From Lucinisca nassula (taxonomy: Eukaryota; Mollusca; Bivalvia; Lucinida; Lucinidae): a stretch of 64,000 nt of DNA. A program made the translations under genes and the position numbers. Every line of letters starts with the position of its first letter. The stretch's first letter is position 1. Positions 21,625 through 32,052 of this stretch are shown in pieces. The DNA lies in the NCBI GenBank assembly GCA_963580285.1, contig CAUZLF010000731.1, positions 62,001-126,000 on the forward strand, read 5' to 3'. The notes beneath the pieces were generated by a model, which saw only the letters and a list, made by a program, of their open reading frames with translations, had not been told where the DNA came from and ran no database searches.

Positions 21625-22956
21625 ATGGCTTCCAAACGGAAAAAACCTAACGAAGACACACATGACAACGATTTAACGGATGATGACAGAGAAAACAACG
21701 GAACGAACGACAACACGACTCAACAATTTCCGCGCTTTCTGATAATAGAAAGTACAGAAGAAAATAGAAGCATTTCGGCACTCTCACCTTTCATTATTCA
21801 AAAATTAATTTGTGGATTAGCTGGCGAACCAAAAACAATAAAAAAATTGTACAGATCAAACCAGTTACTCATTGAGGTCACAAAAAAAGCACATGCTGAG
21901 AATCTCCTTCGCACAACTACCTTTCATGACATGAAAGTGCGAGTATTTCCACATACCTCGCTGAGTACCTCAAAAGGGGTAATCCGTTGCCCTGATTTGA
22001 GGAATTGCAGCGAGGAGGAGATTCTCGATGGCACTCGATCTCAAGGAGTAACTGCAATTAAACGATTCAAAACTAAACTTAACGGTCAGTTAAAAGATAC
22101 GAACACCTTTGTTTTTACCTTTAACACGCCAGTTTTACCCAAAACCATCAAAGTAGCGTACTTTAGAGTTAACGTTGAGATTTATATACCAAATCCGCTG
22201 CGATGCCACAATTGCCAGAAATATGGTCACCACGAAAATCGGTGCACCAAAGACCCTCTCTGCGCAACATGTGGCAAACCAGCCAATCACACAGAACAAA
22301 ACTGTCGAAATGACCCACACTGTGTGAATTGTGGAGGAAATCACAGCGCTAACTCTAAAGAATGTCAAATTTGGCATCAAGAAAAAGAAATCCTTAGAGT
22401 TAAATTCACTAGAAACGTCTCCTTTCCAGAAGCGCGAAAAATTGTTGAGTCACCTACCCCGATTCCCGGAGTAAGTTACGCTAGCATCGCACAGGCACCT
22501 GTTAAAAAGGTACCTGTTGCTGATGCTGTCACTCAAACAGATCTGATTCCTGGGCTTGAACCTTTACAGAAATTGAAAACTAAAAGCAAGACTGAAGATC
22601 AAACCAACAGTACCAAAATTCAGACAGTAACACCCTCACCACAGCCAGTACAAGAAAAAAAATCAGACAAAATTTTGAAAAACTCTACTTTGGAAATGAT
22701 GAAAAATGATTTAAAAAAACAACAGCAAAAACAACACTCTCAAAAACAACAATCTCAAAAACACATTACATCGGACAGACAACGCAAATGCTCAAGAGAC
22801 AACTTAAAAAACCATAACAGATTCGCATGTTTGAGTGACAGTGATATGGAGTTATCTGAATCTCCAACACAACGAAATAGTAATAACAGATCAAGGTCAC
22901 CAACACCAAAGGGTGGTAATAACAGATCTATATCACCAATAACACATCCAACATAG
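21625..22956 (+). CDS. LINE ORF1, Gag-like nucleic-acid-binding protein
   Basis: A 443 aa ORF. I start it at the ATG giving MASKRKKPNED because the second LINE copy has an equivalent start (34,614) and the upstream sequence is shared 5' UTR. An RRM-like central region (FPRFLIIES to VLPKTIKVAYF) precedes three CCHC-type zinc knuckles, CHNCQKYGHHENRC, CATCGKPANHTEQNC and CVNCGGNHSANSKEC. The C-terminal tail is low-complexity, Gln/Lys- and Ser/Arg-rich (SRSPTPKGGNNRS). It should coat LINE RNA in the ribonucleoprotein particle. Intact. Confidence 0.9.
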   Translation: MASKRKKPNEDTHDNDLTDDDRENNGTNDNTTQQFPRFLIIESTEENRSISALSPFIIQKLICGLAGEPKTIKKLYRSNQLLIEVTKKAHAENLLRTTTFHDMKVRVFPHTSLSTSKGVIRCPDLRNCSEEEILDGTRSQGVTAIKRFKTKLNGQLKDTNTFVFTFNTPVLPKTIKVAYFRVNVEIYIPNPLRCHNCQKYGHHENRCTKDPLCATCGKPANHTEQNCRNDPHCVNCGGNHSANSKECQIWHQEKEILRVKFTRNVSFPEARKIVESPTPIPGVSYASIAQAPVKKVPVADAVTQTDLIPGLEPLQKLKTKSKTEDQTNSTKIQTVTPSPQPVQEKKSDKILKNSTLEMMKNDLKKQQQKQHSQKQQSQKHITSDRQRKCSRDNLKNHNRFACLSDSDMELSESPTQRNSNNRSRSPTPKGGNNRSISPITHPT

Positions 22957-22986
22957 TTTCTAGTCTTAGGAAAATCTCTCCTTAAA

Positions 22987-25900
22987 ATGGATTTAAAACA
23001 CAAAATAATACAGTGGAATTGTCGAGGTCTTAAATCAAATTATAATGAACTCTTATTACTTCTTTCTTTATTAAACCCATCGGTCTTTTGTTTACAAGAA
23101 ACGTTTTTAAAAGCTGATGAAAAAATCGATCTCAGAGGTTTCAATATATATAACTATATCTATTCTGCTGGAAACAGACCATCTGGTGGCAGTTCAATTC
23201 TTGTAAAATCTTGTTTACCACAAAGAGAGATCAAATTAAAAACAGATCTGCAAGCTGTAGCAGTATCGGTTTCTCTTGATAAAGAAACTACAATTTGTTC
23301 TGTATATATACCACCTTCGTTTTCTTTAGAGCCCAGACATCTTCAACTATTGCTGGATCAACTTCCGTCGCCATACCTTTTAGTTGGCGACTTCAATGGT
23401 CACAATATTCTATGGGGCTGTAAAGATATCAATAACAGAGGAGCACTTGTCGAAGATTTTATTGCAAAGAGCGATCTTTGCTTGATGAATGATAAATCTT
23501 ATACTTACCTTCACCCTGCGACAGGTCATTTGTCTTCTTTAGATCTCTCTTTGTGTCACCCATCTCTCTTCTTGGACTATGACTGGTCTGTTCATGATGA
23601 TCAGTGCGGAAGTGATCACTTCCCTGTTATAATTGAGAGTGTAAACGAACCAGATGAGGACTGTAACCAGAAATGGAAAATGAATAAAGCCGACTGGGAA
23701 TTATTCCATAATTTATGTGAAGAAGAGTTATCAATTGATCATTTTAATGAATCATCCGACATTGTTTCTGATTTCACAGATACACTTATTAACATATCAG
23801 AACAATGCATTCCAAAGACCTCCACAAATACTAAGAAAAGCAAGCCTTGGTTTAATAATGACTGTAAAGAAGCTATTAAAAAGCGTAAACAGGCTCTAAA
23901 TAAGTTCTGCAAAAATCCCACTTCAGAAAAGCTCAACGACGTAAAAGTTTTTAGAGCTAAAGCTCGGCGAACAATCCGAGCTTCCAAACGAAAGTCATGG
24001 AGAGAATATGTCTCCAAATTGAACTATAAAACCCCCATTAAAAAGGTTTGGGATATGGTACGAAAAATTTCAGGAAAAACTAAGTCTTCTAGTTTTACAC
24101 ATTTAAATACTGAATTGGACACGATAGCTTCAACAAAAAAAGATATTTCAGATACTCTTGGGCACACATTCTTGAGAAATTCATCATCACGTAATTATTC
24201 TGACACTTTTAGAAATGTCAAAAAGGACCAAGAGAAAAGAAATCTAAACTTTAAATCACTTAATCACGAAGAATACAACAAACCTTTTAACTTATCCGAA
24301 CTCGTTGAAGCCATTGAAAAATCACATGATACGGCAACCGGCCCCGATGAAAGTCATTATCAGATGCTTAAGCATCTGCCAAAAAGTTCTCTTACAACAC
24401 TTTTAGATATCTTTAATAATATTTGGGAAACGGGAGTCTGTCCTGAGAGCTGGCGAGTAGCTACAGTTGTACCAATTCCGAAACCAGGGAAAGATCATGC
24501 AGAACCTACAAATTATCGTCCGATAGCTTTGACAAGTTGTTTGTGTAAAACATTGGAGAGAATGATAAACAAGAGATTAGTCTGGTACTTAGAGTCCAAC
24601 AACCTCATTTCAGAATATCAATCGGGTTTTCGTTCGGAACGCAGTACCAATGACAATTTAATAAGACTAGAAACATTTATACGAGATGCTTTTATTAACA
24701 AAGAACACGTAGTAGCTGTCTTTTTCGACTTGGAGAAAGCATATGATACAACATGGCGTTATGGTATATTGAAAGATCTCCATAACATTGGCTTAAGAGG
24801 AAAACTTCCCAGTTTTATTGAAAGCTTTTTAGGGGAGCGCATGTTTCAGGTGCGTGTGGGGTCTACCCTGTCAGATTTCTACGATCAAGAACAGGGTGTC
24901 CCACAGGGTAGTATTCTTTCAACTACGCTATTTAACATCAAAATAAACAATATTGTACAATGTTTGGACGACAAAACTGATTGTTCCTTGTATGTTGACG
25001 ATTTCTGTATATGTTACCGTTCAAAAAATATGAAAACAATTGAACGAAAGTTGCAACAAAATTTAAAACGAATAGAAGAATGGACTGATAAAAATGGTTT
25101 CAAGTTCTCCAAGTCGAAAACGCAGTGTGTTCATTTTTGTAAACTACGGAAGAAACACGAACATCCTTCCTTGTTTTTATACGGATCACAAATTCCTGTT
25201 GTTGAAGAAGCCAAATTTCTTGGGGTCATATTTGATCAAAAGTTATCTTTTATTCCCCATATTAAATATCTTAAAGCGAAATGCTTAAAAGCTTTGAATC
25301 TTTTGAAAGTTTTAGCCCATACAAGTTGGGGAGCAGATCGGTATACTTTATTACATCTTTACCGGTCTTTAATAAGATCTAAATAAGATTATGGGTCTGT
25401 TGTTTATGGTTCTGCCAGAAAGTCCTATTTAAAATCATTGGATACTATCCATCATCAAGGCCTTCGTCTGGCTATGGGAGCCTTTCGTACTTCTCCCGTA
25501 TTAAGCCTTTATGTAGAAGCAGGTGAACCATCTTTAACTTCGCGCAGAGAGAAACTTTCTCTTCAGTATGCTATCAGACTTGCTGCTAATCCATCTAACC
25601 CGGCATTCCAAATTTCATTTCCACCTGAATTTGTAGATAAGTATGAAACAAAACCCACAGCAATCAAACCTTTTGGATTACGAATTTTACCACTGCTAGA
25701 AAATTCAGGTATTGACCTTAAAAATATTCAAAAACATGAAAAGGCCGAAGTTCCATCTTGGTGTATTAAAAAACCTTCTATTCTGTTCGACTTACATGAT
25801 GGCAAAAAATCCGAATCAAATCTGATACTTCTCAAACAAAACTTTAAGGTACTGCAGTCACGTTACAATGATTACCAGCAAGTCTATACTGATGGTTCCA

Positions 25901-26673
25901 AAGAAGGAGATAAAGTTGGTTGTGCGTATGTTTCTAAAGATACGCACAAAACCATGCGCCTTCCAGATGGTTCATCTATTTTTACAGCTGAAGCCAAAGC
26001 AATAGACTTAGCTTTAGATTTTATCAGTTCTTCAACAATTCAAAAAGCAATTATATTTTCTGATTCACTTTCTGTGCTTAAGGCTTTAGACCATTCATCA
26101 TCTAAAAATCCTCAAATTCAAAAATTGATCGAAAAACATCATGAAATTTCTAAAACACACCAAATCTTATTTTGTTGGCTTCCGAGCCATATTGGCATTG
26201 TCGGAAATGAATATGCTGACAAGAAAGCAAAGGAATCGCTCAATCTTGATCCATCTATTTTTAAAATTCCTTTTAATAATTTTAAACCATTTATCAACAG
26301 ATACATCTTGTCGGAATGGCAAGGCGAATGGGACCGTGCAATCAATAACAAACTTCATGCCATTAAACCTGTCGTTAGTACAAAATGCTCTCCTCCACAG
26401 TTTTCAAGAAAAGAGGACGTAGTATTAACACGACTGCGCATCGGCCATACTAGAGTTACTCATTCTTATATTTTTAATGGTGATGATCAGCCTTCTTGTG
26501 TAGGTTGTGATCAGCCTTTCACTGTGAAACATATCTTAATTGACTGTGTTGACTTTTCACCCTCACGTATTTTATATTTCAAAGCTGACACTTTACAACA
26601 ACTGTTTCGAGATGTACCTGTTGATAATATTATTTTATTCTTAAAAGAAATTGGACTTTTTCATAAGATTTAA
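22987..26673 (+). pseudogene. LINE ORF2: endonuclease, reverse transcriptase, RNase H (one stop)
   Basis: About 1,228 codons with one in-frame TAA at 25,384-25,386; the second LINE copy has TTA there. The N terminus is an APE-type endonuclease (IIQWNCRGLKSN, LQETFL, GDFNGHNILWGC, SDHFPV). The RT follows (NYRPIALTSCLCKTLE, FFDLEKAYDT, QGVPQGSILSTTLF, catalytic LYVDDF). The C-terminal RNase H lies after the stop (YTDGSKEGD, FTAEAKAIDLAL, FSDSLSVLKAL, LPSHIGIVGNEYADKKAK), and a Cys/His segment (CVGCDQPFTVKHILIDC) ends the protein. It nicks target DNA and copies LINE RNA. Only 30 bp separate it from ORF1. Confidence 0.92.
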
Positions 26674-26819
26674 CTGTTTCAGATTTTTATACATTATCAT
26701 TCTGACTTTTTACTTTTAATATCATCATAATTATTCATGCCGTTAAACCATTAACCGTTTGACGCTTATGACCCACAAAGAGGGTTGACGCGTCGTTAAA
26801 CACGAAATCATCATCATCA

Positions 26820-27340
26820 TCCATTTTATTTAATCTCTGGATATTTGGAATATTCTATTCCGTAAGAACTTCTGCCAGTCAACTGGTCCGGTCGGTCAGA
26901 TTTATGGGGATGCCCGCCTCTGCAGGGCACTTCTTCCCTGTGACTCGTACCAATACCTGCTCCTATAGACCAGGGAGCAGCAGGTCATCACACGTCGTCT
27001 TGACATTATGTGCCGTCGAAGCGTCTTGTTTGGCCCGTCACAATGTTGTGTGTAATCTTACACCATCTCCCTGCTGCTGATATATGGTCCAATTTTCAGG
27101 GTATATATATTTATGAATATTACAGGATAATCATGCTAGCTCGCCAAATTTGTGAGAAGTAAAAAAAACTATCCACAATCATAGGCATACAGCAAGTTTC
27201 AGCAGATCATTGATCTCCGTTACAATTGTATTTCCTTTAGGGAAAAATGATGAAACTTCCCTACAGATCATAGTATAACTCACGCTAGTACGAATATCCA
27301 CAACTGACTGGCATGAAAAAATATATGGCACTATTTGGCG
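26820..27340. repeat. Dispersed repeat H, middle part (host of the Polinton)
   Basis: Resumes the repeat interrupted by the LINE and matches 56,332-56,850 (ATTTAATCTCTGGATATTTG, CAGTCAACTGGTC, TAGACCAGGGAGCAGCA). The Polinton begins at 27,347; the flank continues at 54,716, and TAAAATATTTTAG at about 54,850 matches again near 56,848. Confidence 0.8.
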
Positions 27341-27346
27341 CTTGGC
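27341..27346. repeat. Polinton target-site duplication, left
   Basis: CTTGGC, identical to 54,710-54,715. Six base pairs is the characteristic Polinton/Maverick duplication length. Confidence 0.92.
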
Positions 27347-27898
27347 AGTAGTATGGTAATACTTTTTATGCGCCCTTCTTGCTCTTCCTCTGCCATATGT
27401 CCTAAAAGGAGGACAATGATATTATCCTCCACGGAATGTCATTAATCATTTTTGACAGGCATTCCGTAATTCGAGACTACGGAATGTCCCGCTAATCTCA
27501 TCTGGGTCTACACTGTTTATTGACACGTTAAGGGCGATTTAGCGGTCTCTGATCTGGATCTACTTTCTGCAGCGACCTGAATCGTACGGAATTGATCATT
27601 TCTCTGTTTGCAGACGCCTTCAGCTCATTTTTTCTAATAAAACTTTCGAACTGATTTCTGTTTAGTACGGAATTTAACGGCCCAGTCAAGGCTATGAAGG
27701 TCATATATGATCTTGCTTATTTGTATGTAATAGTGCAGTAACGATATGGCTACAAGCTGCGTCTAATCTGGGTCTGCATTCTTATTTGTCAAGTCTTCGG
27801 TCCACCTAACCTCATAACGATAAGCGTAGCGCGGTTAGTGGAGTCACGCGGAGATCGGCGATGTAAAGCTTCTGCGCTTAGTAACATGTTGGGTCGGT
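27347..27898 (+). repeat. Polinton terminal inverted repeat, left
   Basis: Hand alignment to the reverse complement of 54,158-54,709 gives 552 aligned bases, 7 substitutions and no gaps. Similarity stops abruptly after GGGTCGGT. The repeat holds five ACGGAAT/ATTCCGT words at about 27,431, 27,461, 27,479, 27,586 and 27,667; two of them form a short hairpin. Confidence 0.95.
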
Positions 27899-27992
27899 TC
27901 CTTCGATAGCCCGAGAACGAAATATCGTAACAAAAAGGGGTTGAATCACGCTCGAGATAATTATGGACTACGTCACAATTTTAAAGTCGGAA

Positions 27993-28002
27993 TATATAAA
28001 AA
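27993..28002 (+). promoter_or_regulatory. Candidate TATA box for the left-arm genes
   Basis: TATATAAAAA lies 101 bp upstream of the ATG at 28,103, just inside the left inverted repeat, with an ACGTCAC word about 20 bp further upstream. Position and sequence fit a Pol II core promoter; untested. Confidence 0.5.
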
Positions 28003-28102
28003 GACGAACCTACAGACATGATCTTCATTCGCCACAACAACCTATCACAGTAATTATTGGAGAAATACCGTCAACACTTCGACACGCTTTCAATTTATCG
28101 GT

Positions 28103-28537
28103 ATGACTCAAAAACAGCTAGACGCGCTTTCTCTAGAAGATTTTACCGCCGTTCAGTGGGAAGGAAATCAAGTCACTTGTCAGTTGCACGAGAGATTTTC
28201 TCTCATAATTAAGCGATGCAACCAGGAGATCTACATCCTACTACGAAGCGGCAGTAAAGTCATCAAACTACCGTGCTATTTTTTCGACGCGATATGTAAC
28301 TCACAACTCAGTGTCGCTTACTTAGCTGGATGTTTAAAGGAAATCTCCAGAAAAAAAGAGGCCGAAGTAATGTGGCTATGTAGTTATTGCGGAGCCTCGT
28401 ATGAGTCTGAACCGGACGGAATACTGCACGAGGTGAGGGATCACACTACCCAATCGTGTGACTTCGTCTTTCATTCTACTTTAATGGGTTGTGATAAGGA
28501 TGTTTCAGAGTTTTCAGCTGGCCAAAATGACTGTTAA
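28103..28537 (+). CDS. Polinton left-arm protein of unknown function, 144 aa
   Basis: Starts at ATG (MTQKQLDALSLEDFTAVQW), the first ORF after the left inverted repeat and a TATA-like box. I do not recognise the family. Near residues 94-115 there is a possible zinc-binding segment with C-x2-C-x12-H-x4-H spacing (CSYCGASYES...LHEVRDH). No signal peptide or membrane segment. It overlaps the next ORF by 11 bp in another frame (ATG 28,527, stop 28,535-28,537), which suggests co-expression. It is intact while most shared Polinton genes in this copy are broken. Confidence 0.65.
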   Translation: MTQKQLDALSLEDFTAVQWEGNQVTCQLHERFSLIIKRCNQEIYILLRSGSKVIKLPCYFFDAICNSQLSVAYLAGCLKEISRKKEAEVMWLCSYCGASYESEPDGILHEVRDHTTQSCDFVFHSTLMGCDKDVSEFSAGQNDC

Positions 28538-28988
28538 AAACGATGTCATCAAAGTATTCCCATCAGTCATCATTCGGAATATATGCTTGAAACATTTAGT
28601 CATGGCTTCGTCCCTATTGGAGTCTTACTTGGACTTTTTCTACGCCCAAGAAATATTGTATCGGTTACCGCTTGTGGTGAAACGAACATTCCAAAGGTGT
28701 CTCTGGGATACTTTATCGCAGACGGATCATACGTGTCTAAACCTGACCAAACGTCAACAGTTGTCCCTATATTTTGAAGACGTGCTATCCGAGATCGACG
28801 AACAATGTATCATGTGGAAGTGGAGAGAAGCCGTGTCCCTTTTAGAGGACCTTTCGTCAGAATACATCGCGATGTACGAACTGAAACTGAACTGCGTGGA
28901 CTGGCGAGAATCCATGAAAACCCCGGACTGGAAGAACCGCCTAATTAAAATGTCGGCGCAGCTGATTCTTTTAGACAAGTATCTCTAA
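28527..28988 (+). CDS. Polinton left-arm protein of unknown function, 153 aa
   Basis: An open frame begins at 28,491, but the ATG at 28,527 (MTVKNDVIKVFPSVI) overlaps the stop of the preceding gene and is the likelier start. The product is soluble-looking, rich in Leu, Trp and charged residues, and probably alpha-helical (LESYLDFFYAQEILY, EWREAVSLLEDLSSE-like stretches, CVDWRESMKTPDWKNRLIKM near the end). I recognise no motif. Arrangement with the upstream ORF suggests a two-gene accessory unit. Function unknown. Confidence 0.6.
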   Translation: MTVKNDVIKVFPSVIIRNICLKHLVMASSLLESYLDFFYAQEILYRLPLVVKRTFQRCLWDTLSQTDHTCLNLTKRQQLSLYFEDVLSEIDEQCIMWKWREAVSLLEDLSSEYIAMYELKLNCVDWRESMKTPDWKNRLIKMSAQLILLDKYL

Positions 28989-28994
28989 ACAGAC

Positions 28995-29200
28995 TACATC
29001 ATAGTGTAGATTATATTTTCTTGTCCTTTGGGATCATTGATTCCATTGTGGAATTTTGAAAATATCTGAGGGTCACTGATGAGGCCTAATTGGCCGAAAC
29101 TAGCTAGTCTGGCCCAGAAAACATATACACTCAATATTTTTCAGTTCTGTGGTGTATTCCTTGCTTCCAAAGGATAACCCTTTTATAGAACATACTTACC
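28995..29200. repeat. Short dispersed repeat (same family as 7476-7770)
   Basis: Shares TTCTTGTCCTTTGGGATCAT, AATTGGCCGAAACTAGCTAG and GCTTCCAAAGGATAACCC with 7560-7760. It lies between the 153 aa gene and the BIR gene and may be an insertion in their intergenic space. Confidence 0.7.
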
Positions 29201-29255
29201 TCATGTGCGTCACCGCAGTTGTCGTCATTTTAAAGATAGACTTCGTATTGTCAAC

Positions 29256-29705
29256 ATGGACAACCTGGCTCATCCGGAATATCTGTTATTTAAACATAGA
29301 CTGAAGAGCTTTACTTCGTGGCCACCTCAGTTGAGTCAAAACAAGACGGATCTCACGCAAGCCGGACTATTCTATAATAATGTGAGCGACAGAGTCGTGT
29401 GTTTCGCGCGCGGTGTGATGCTTTATGAATGGAAACCGCACGACGACCCATGGATAGAACATTTTAAACACGCCAGACACTGCGCGTATCTGAATATGGT
29501 GGGAGGTGTGAGACTTTTCTTACCCCATGACGGTTCCAACACTCGAGGTGTGCCTGCCACATCCAACGAGACGCTAGATCAGCAACGGTTTACTTCATTC
29601 AGCTTATGGACTTACGGCAATGCAGCGGGACTAGACAGTCCTGATATGGGAAATACCAGAAGGACATTTGACAACGACAGTGCCGATTGTACGGACAAAG
29701 AGTGA
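29256..29705 (+). CDS. BIR-domain (IAP-like) protein carried by the Polinton
   Basis: The frame is open from 29,205, but the first ATG is at 29,256 (MDNLAHPEYLLFKHRLKSF), giving 149 aa. Residues about 10-80 follow the BIR pattern in order: RLKSFTSWPP, LTQAGLFYNN, DRVVCFARG, LYEWKPHDDPWIEH and ARHCAYL. BIR domains bind caspases or IAP partners through a Zn(Cys3His) site. The first Cys, the His and the last Cys are present, but the second Cys of the CxxC pair is Arg (CFAR), so zinc binding is doubtful. The C-terminal 65 residues are polar with no RING. Apoptosis control in infected or host cells is the natural inference. AATAAA follows at 29,823. Confidence 0.8.
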   Translation: MDNLAHPEYLLFKHRLKSFTSWPPQLSQNKTDLTQAGLFYNNVSDRVVCFARGVMLYEWKPHDDPWIEHFKHARHCAYLNMVGGVRLFLPHDGSNTRGVPATSNETLDQQRFTSFSLWTYGNAAGLDSPDMGNTRRTFDNDSADCTDKE

Positions 29706-29822
29706 TTCCTGACCCACAACTAGACATATCTTTACAGTTTTGATGCGTATAACGGTTGAAAAAAAAATGTTTTTTTATTAGTTCCGTCATTACATGGTAT
29801 CGGAATGTCTGTCTTGTATACA

Positions 29823-29828
29823 ATAAAA
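29823..29828 (+). terminator. Candidate polyadenylation signal for the left-arm genes
   Basis: AATAAAATAAA about 118 bp after the BIR stop codon, on the same strand. Confidence 0.45.
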
Positions 29829-29874
29829 TAAATCGTTATATATACAGACATGGACTTTGTGTCTTTTTTTTTAT

Positions 29875-29965
29875 CTTTTGGTTTTACGCTCCTTTCAAAC
29901 ATTATTTTACTCATATCGAGCCCAACGTTCGACAGACGTAGGCGAAAAGCCGGCATACCCGGTGA
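29875..29965 (-). repeat. tRNA-derived SINE, 3' fragment
   Basis: GGTTTTACGCTCCTTTCAA, CTCATATCGAGCCCAACGTT and GGCGAAAAGCCGGCATACCC match the reverse of the SINE at 58,015, preceded by a T-rich run. Confidence 0.65.
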
Positions 29966-31138
29966 ATGTAAATTGGTTTGTCTGAATTGGGGTTTAATGG
30001 CCCCCAGTCAACACTATTGATGTCATTTTTGAGCCGGTCAGTTTAGCAAACCACAAATTGCCTGGGCAAGCTTATCGATTGCTGTGCATTGCTTTTTTAC
30101 TTCTACATTTTTGATCCGTAAGCGGTTAACCAGTACAGTGCACATTCTTTCGCCAGAGAAAAAAACTGACAACTGCCCTTCTTGCATCAGCGGAAGAGGT
30201 AAGATGACAAAACACCTTCGGTTATATATTCGCTTTATTACATAGATAGTGTATATATACAAGTACACTACAGGGTTGCTTTAATCGGATGGCACAGTTC
30301 ACAAATGTTATTGTAAAATTTAGATAATGGCTGTATTCCCCCACCCTCCCCCCGAGTAAAAAAGATCTTTTAAATCCCCACACACAGCCCATGCTGCTTT
30401 CTTTATGATTGTGGCGCTTCCCGTGACTTTTATTTTTCTCGTAGCCCGTAGTTTACAAACAACATTTGTGAACAACCCCAACCGATGGAAAGAACCATTC
30501 TATATGTGACATGCCCCTATATTGACTTTTTTTAAATAAAAAGAACCATTGAACAACGTATCGAACAACGGGTTCTTTTCGTCTGAAACAAAACATTTTT
30601 GGAGATCACGAATCAAAACCAACTGACTAAATGACCTTTGTTTAATTTATGAGAACAAGAGGATCATGTCACAGCAGAACTAATACCAACTTCTTAGAGA
30701 AAAGCAAAAATGTGTTGATGTAAAACAAAATGGAGAAACGTCTCGGTAGAGCTACTCGCCTTTGTCAATCAGGGAGTCAAAGGCTCGATCCCGGGTTTCT
30801 TTAAACTTTTGCCTCATTTCTCTCGTCTCTATTCGACCCTGAGCTGTTGTTTGGGGAACGTAAAACTCAAAACACGTGTATAATCTTATGTCATATATGT
30901 GTATTGAATTTTAACGGGCCCCTGTCAACACTATGTAGGTCATTGTTCAGCCGAACAGTCCACTGATCCACATTGTTTTTTGTTGTTTTACGTTAAGCTG
31001 ATTAAACAGTATTCTGTTTCATTCTTTTCGCCAGAAACATAACAACTGTCCTTCTTGATTCGGAAAAGGGGACAGAGAAATGACCGCTGAAAAGCGTTTC
31101 AAACTGCCGAGACCTGGAAACAACGTTCTTCTTTGGAC
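29966..31138. repeat. Intergenic repeats of family V, degenerate
   Basis: Two partial family-V-like stretches, about 29,985-30,185 (CCCCCAGTCAACACTATTGA, AGCGGTTAACCAGTACAGTG) and about 30,905-31,080 (CCCCTGTCAACACTATGTAG). The rest, 30,190-30,900, shows nothing supportable. It separates the convergent left-arm and minus-strand gene blocks. Confidence 0.5.
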
Positions 31139-31660
31139 CTATATTACAGTCTGTAACAACGGCTTACACGTTTGATTATACACACAGTCATTCTGTACAC
31201 AATGAGAATAAATTCCCGCCAGCATGTCCAATATATGGCGATCGTTTGCTTCCAGATCGGTGGCACTAAAGCGTAGTACAATTCGCTTCATGGAAAGTCC
31301 CAACAGTCTTTGTCGAAGAAAGTACACGCAGTAAAGTCCGCAGACATTTGATGTGTCGCTCTGAAGACGTGTTCGATTCACTCGTACAGTACGACCATGA
31401 CGCTGTATCCATTCAGAAAACAGGGTGTTATAGACAACTGGATCTTGCCCGTAGCTATCGAAGCACTCTATTGTATTGTTCCACACGAAAAAGGCCAGCC
31501 AGTGCGTGCCTGGCTGACTGCTGACGTCCGTATTTACGATGACTCCGCACGGGTTGTAGGGTAGAACTGCGGGAAGTTGATCCGCGGCAAACACGCCCCG
31601 TACACGTTCCCTTAATACCGGGTCACAGGAGATGACGCATCGAAGCTGCGACGTGTTCAT
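31139..31660 (-). CDS. Adenain-type cysteine protease (Polinton PRO)
   Basis: I start at the Met of MNTSQLRCVIS (173 aa), since related Polinton proteases begin at this point; the open frame extends further upstream. Catalytic residues are in adenovirus-protease order: His in GTHWLAFF, the acidic residue in ECFDSYG, Gln in RLQSDTSN and the nucleophile Cys in SNVCGLYCVYFL. In this family the enzyme cleaves capsid precursors during particle maturation. It is one of the few shared Polinton genes here with no visible disruption. It lies downstream of the major capsid gene on the same strand. Confidence 0.9.
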   Translation of the reverse strand: MNTSQLRCVISCDPVLRERVRGVFAADQLPAVLPYNPCGVIVNTDVSSQPGTHWLAFFVWNNTIECFDSYGQDPVVYNTLFSEWIQRHGRTVRVNRTRLQSDTSNVCGLYCVYFLRQRLLGLSMKRIVLRFSATDLEANDRHILDMLAGIYSHCVQNDCVYNQTCKPLLQTVI

Positions 31661-32052
31661 GTTTATACGATTATGTCTCTCGACCGGTTGATTTCGAAGT
31701 AGCCCGGTCCTTCGCTGTACACCATACAACTCATAGGTTCTGTAATAAAAAAAGAGAAGGCATTACTCATTGAATTCTCATTTTAATGAAAGGCGTATTG
31801 ATAGGAAAATACGTTTTTTAGGACATGTCTTTAATGCCAAAAAAATGCTTAGTTGCTATAAAATTTAACAAAGTTTATAAAATAGGAAAGAATAAAAGGC
31901 CCGCTAAGTTTACACGTTCTCCAAGTGTTCACGTATAATCAGAAAAAATAATGTAAACGAGGGGCGTTCTAATCCATCTACATTTCATGAAAATAGAGAT
32001 GTTTACAGTTTCGCTTTTTGAATATTAGATGTAAGGTATCAATGACGTACCT

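Larger units (their letters stand above)
21369..26819 (+). mobile_element. I-like non-LTR retrotransposon (LINE-1 copy)
   Basis: Two-ORF LINE with a 3' (ATC)n tail, flanked by a 13 bp target duplication TCCATTTTATTTA at 21,356-21,368 and 26,820-26,832. The paralogous repeat at 56,319-56,340 has this site once, giving a pre-insertion allele. Order: 5' UTR, ORF1 (zinc knuckles), ORF2 (endonuclease, RT, RNase H). RNase H plus a Gag-like ORF1 places it near the I/Nimb-type LINEs. The 5' UTR is shorter than in the copy at 34,067. Coding similarity to that copy is high by eye. Confidence 0.93.
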
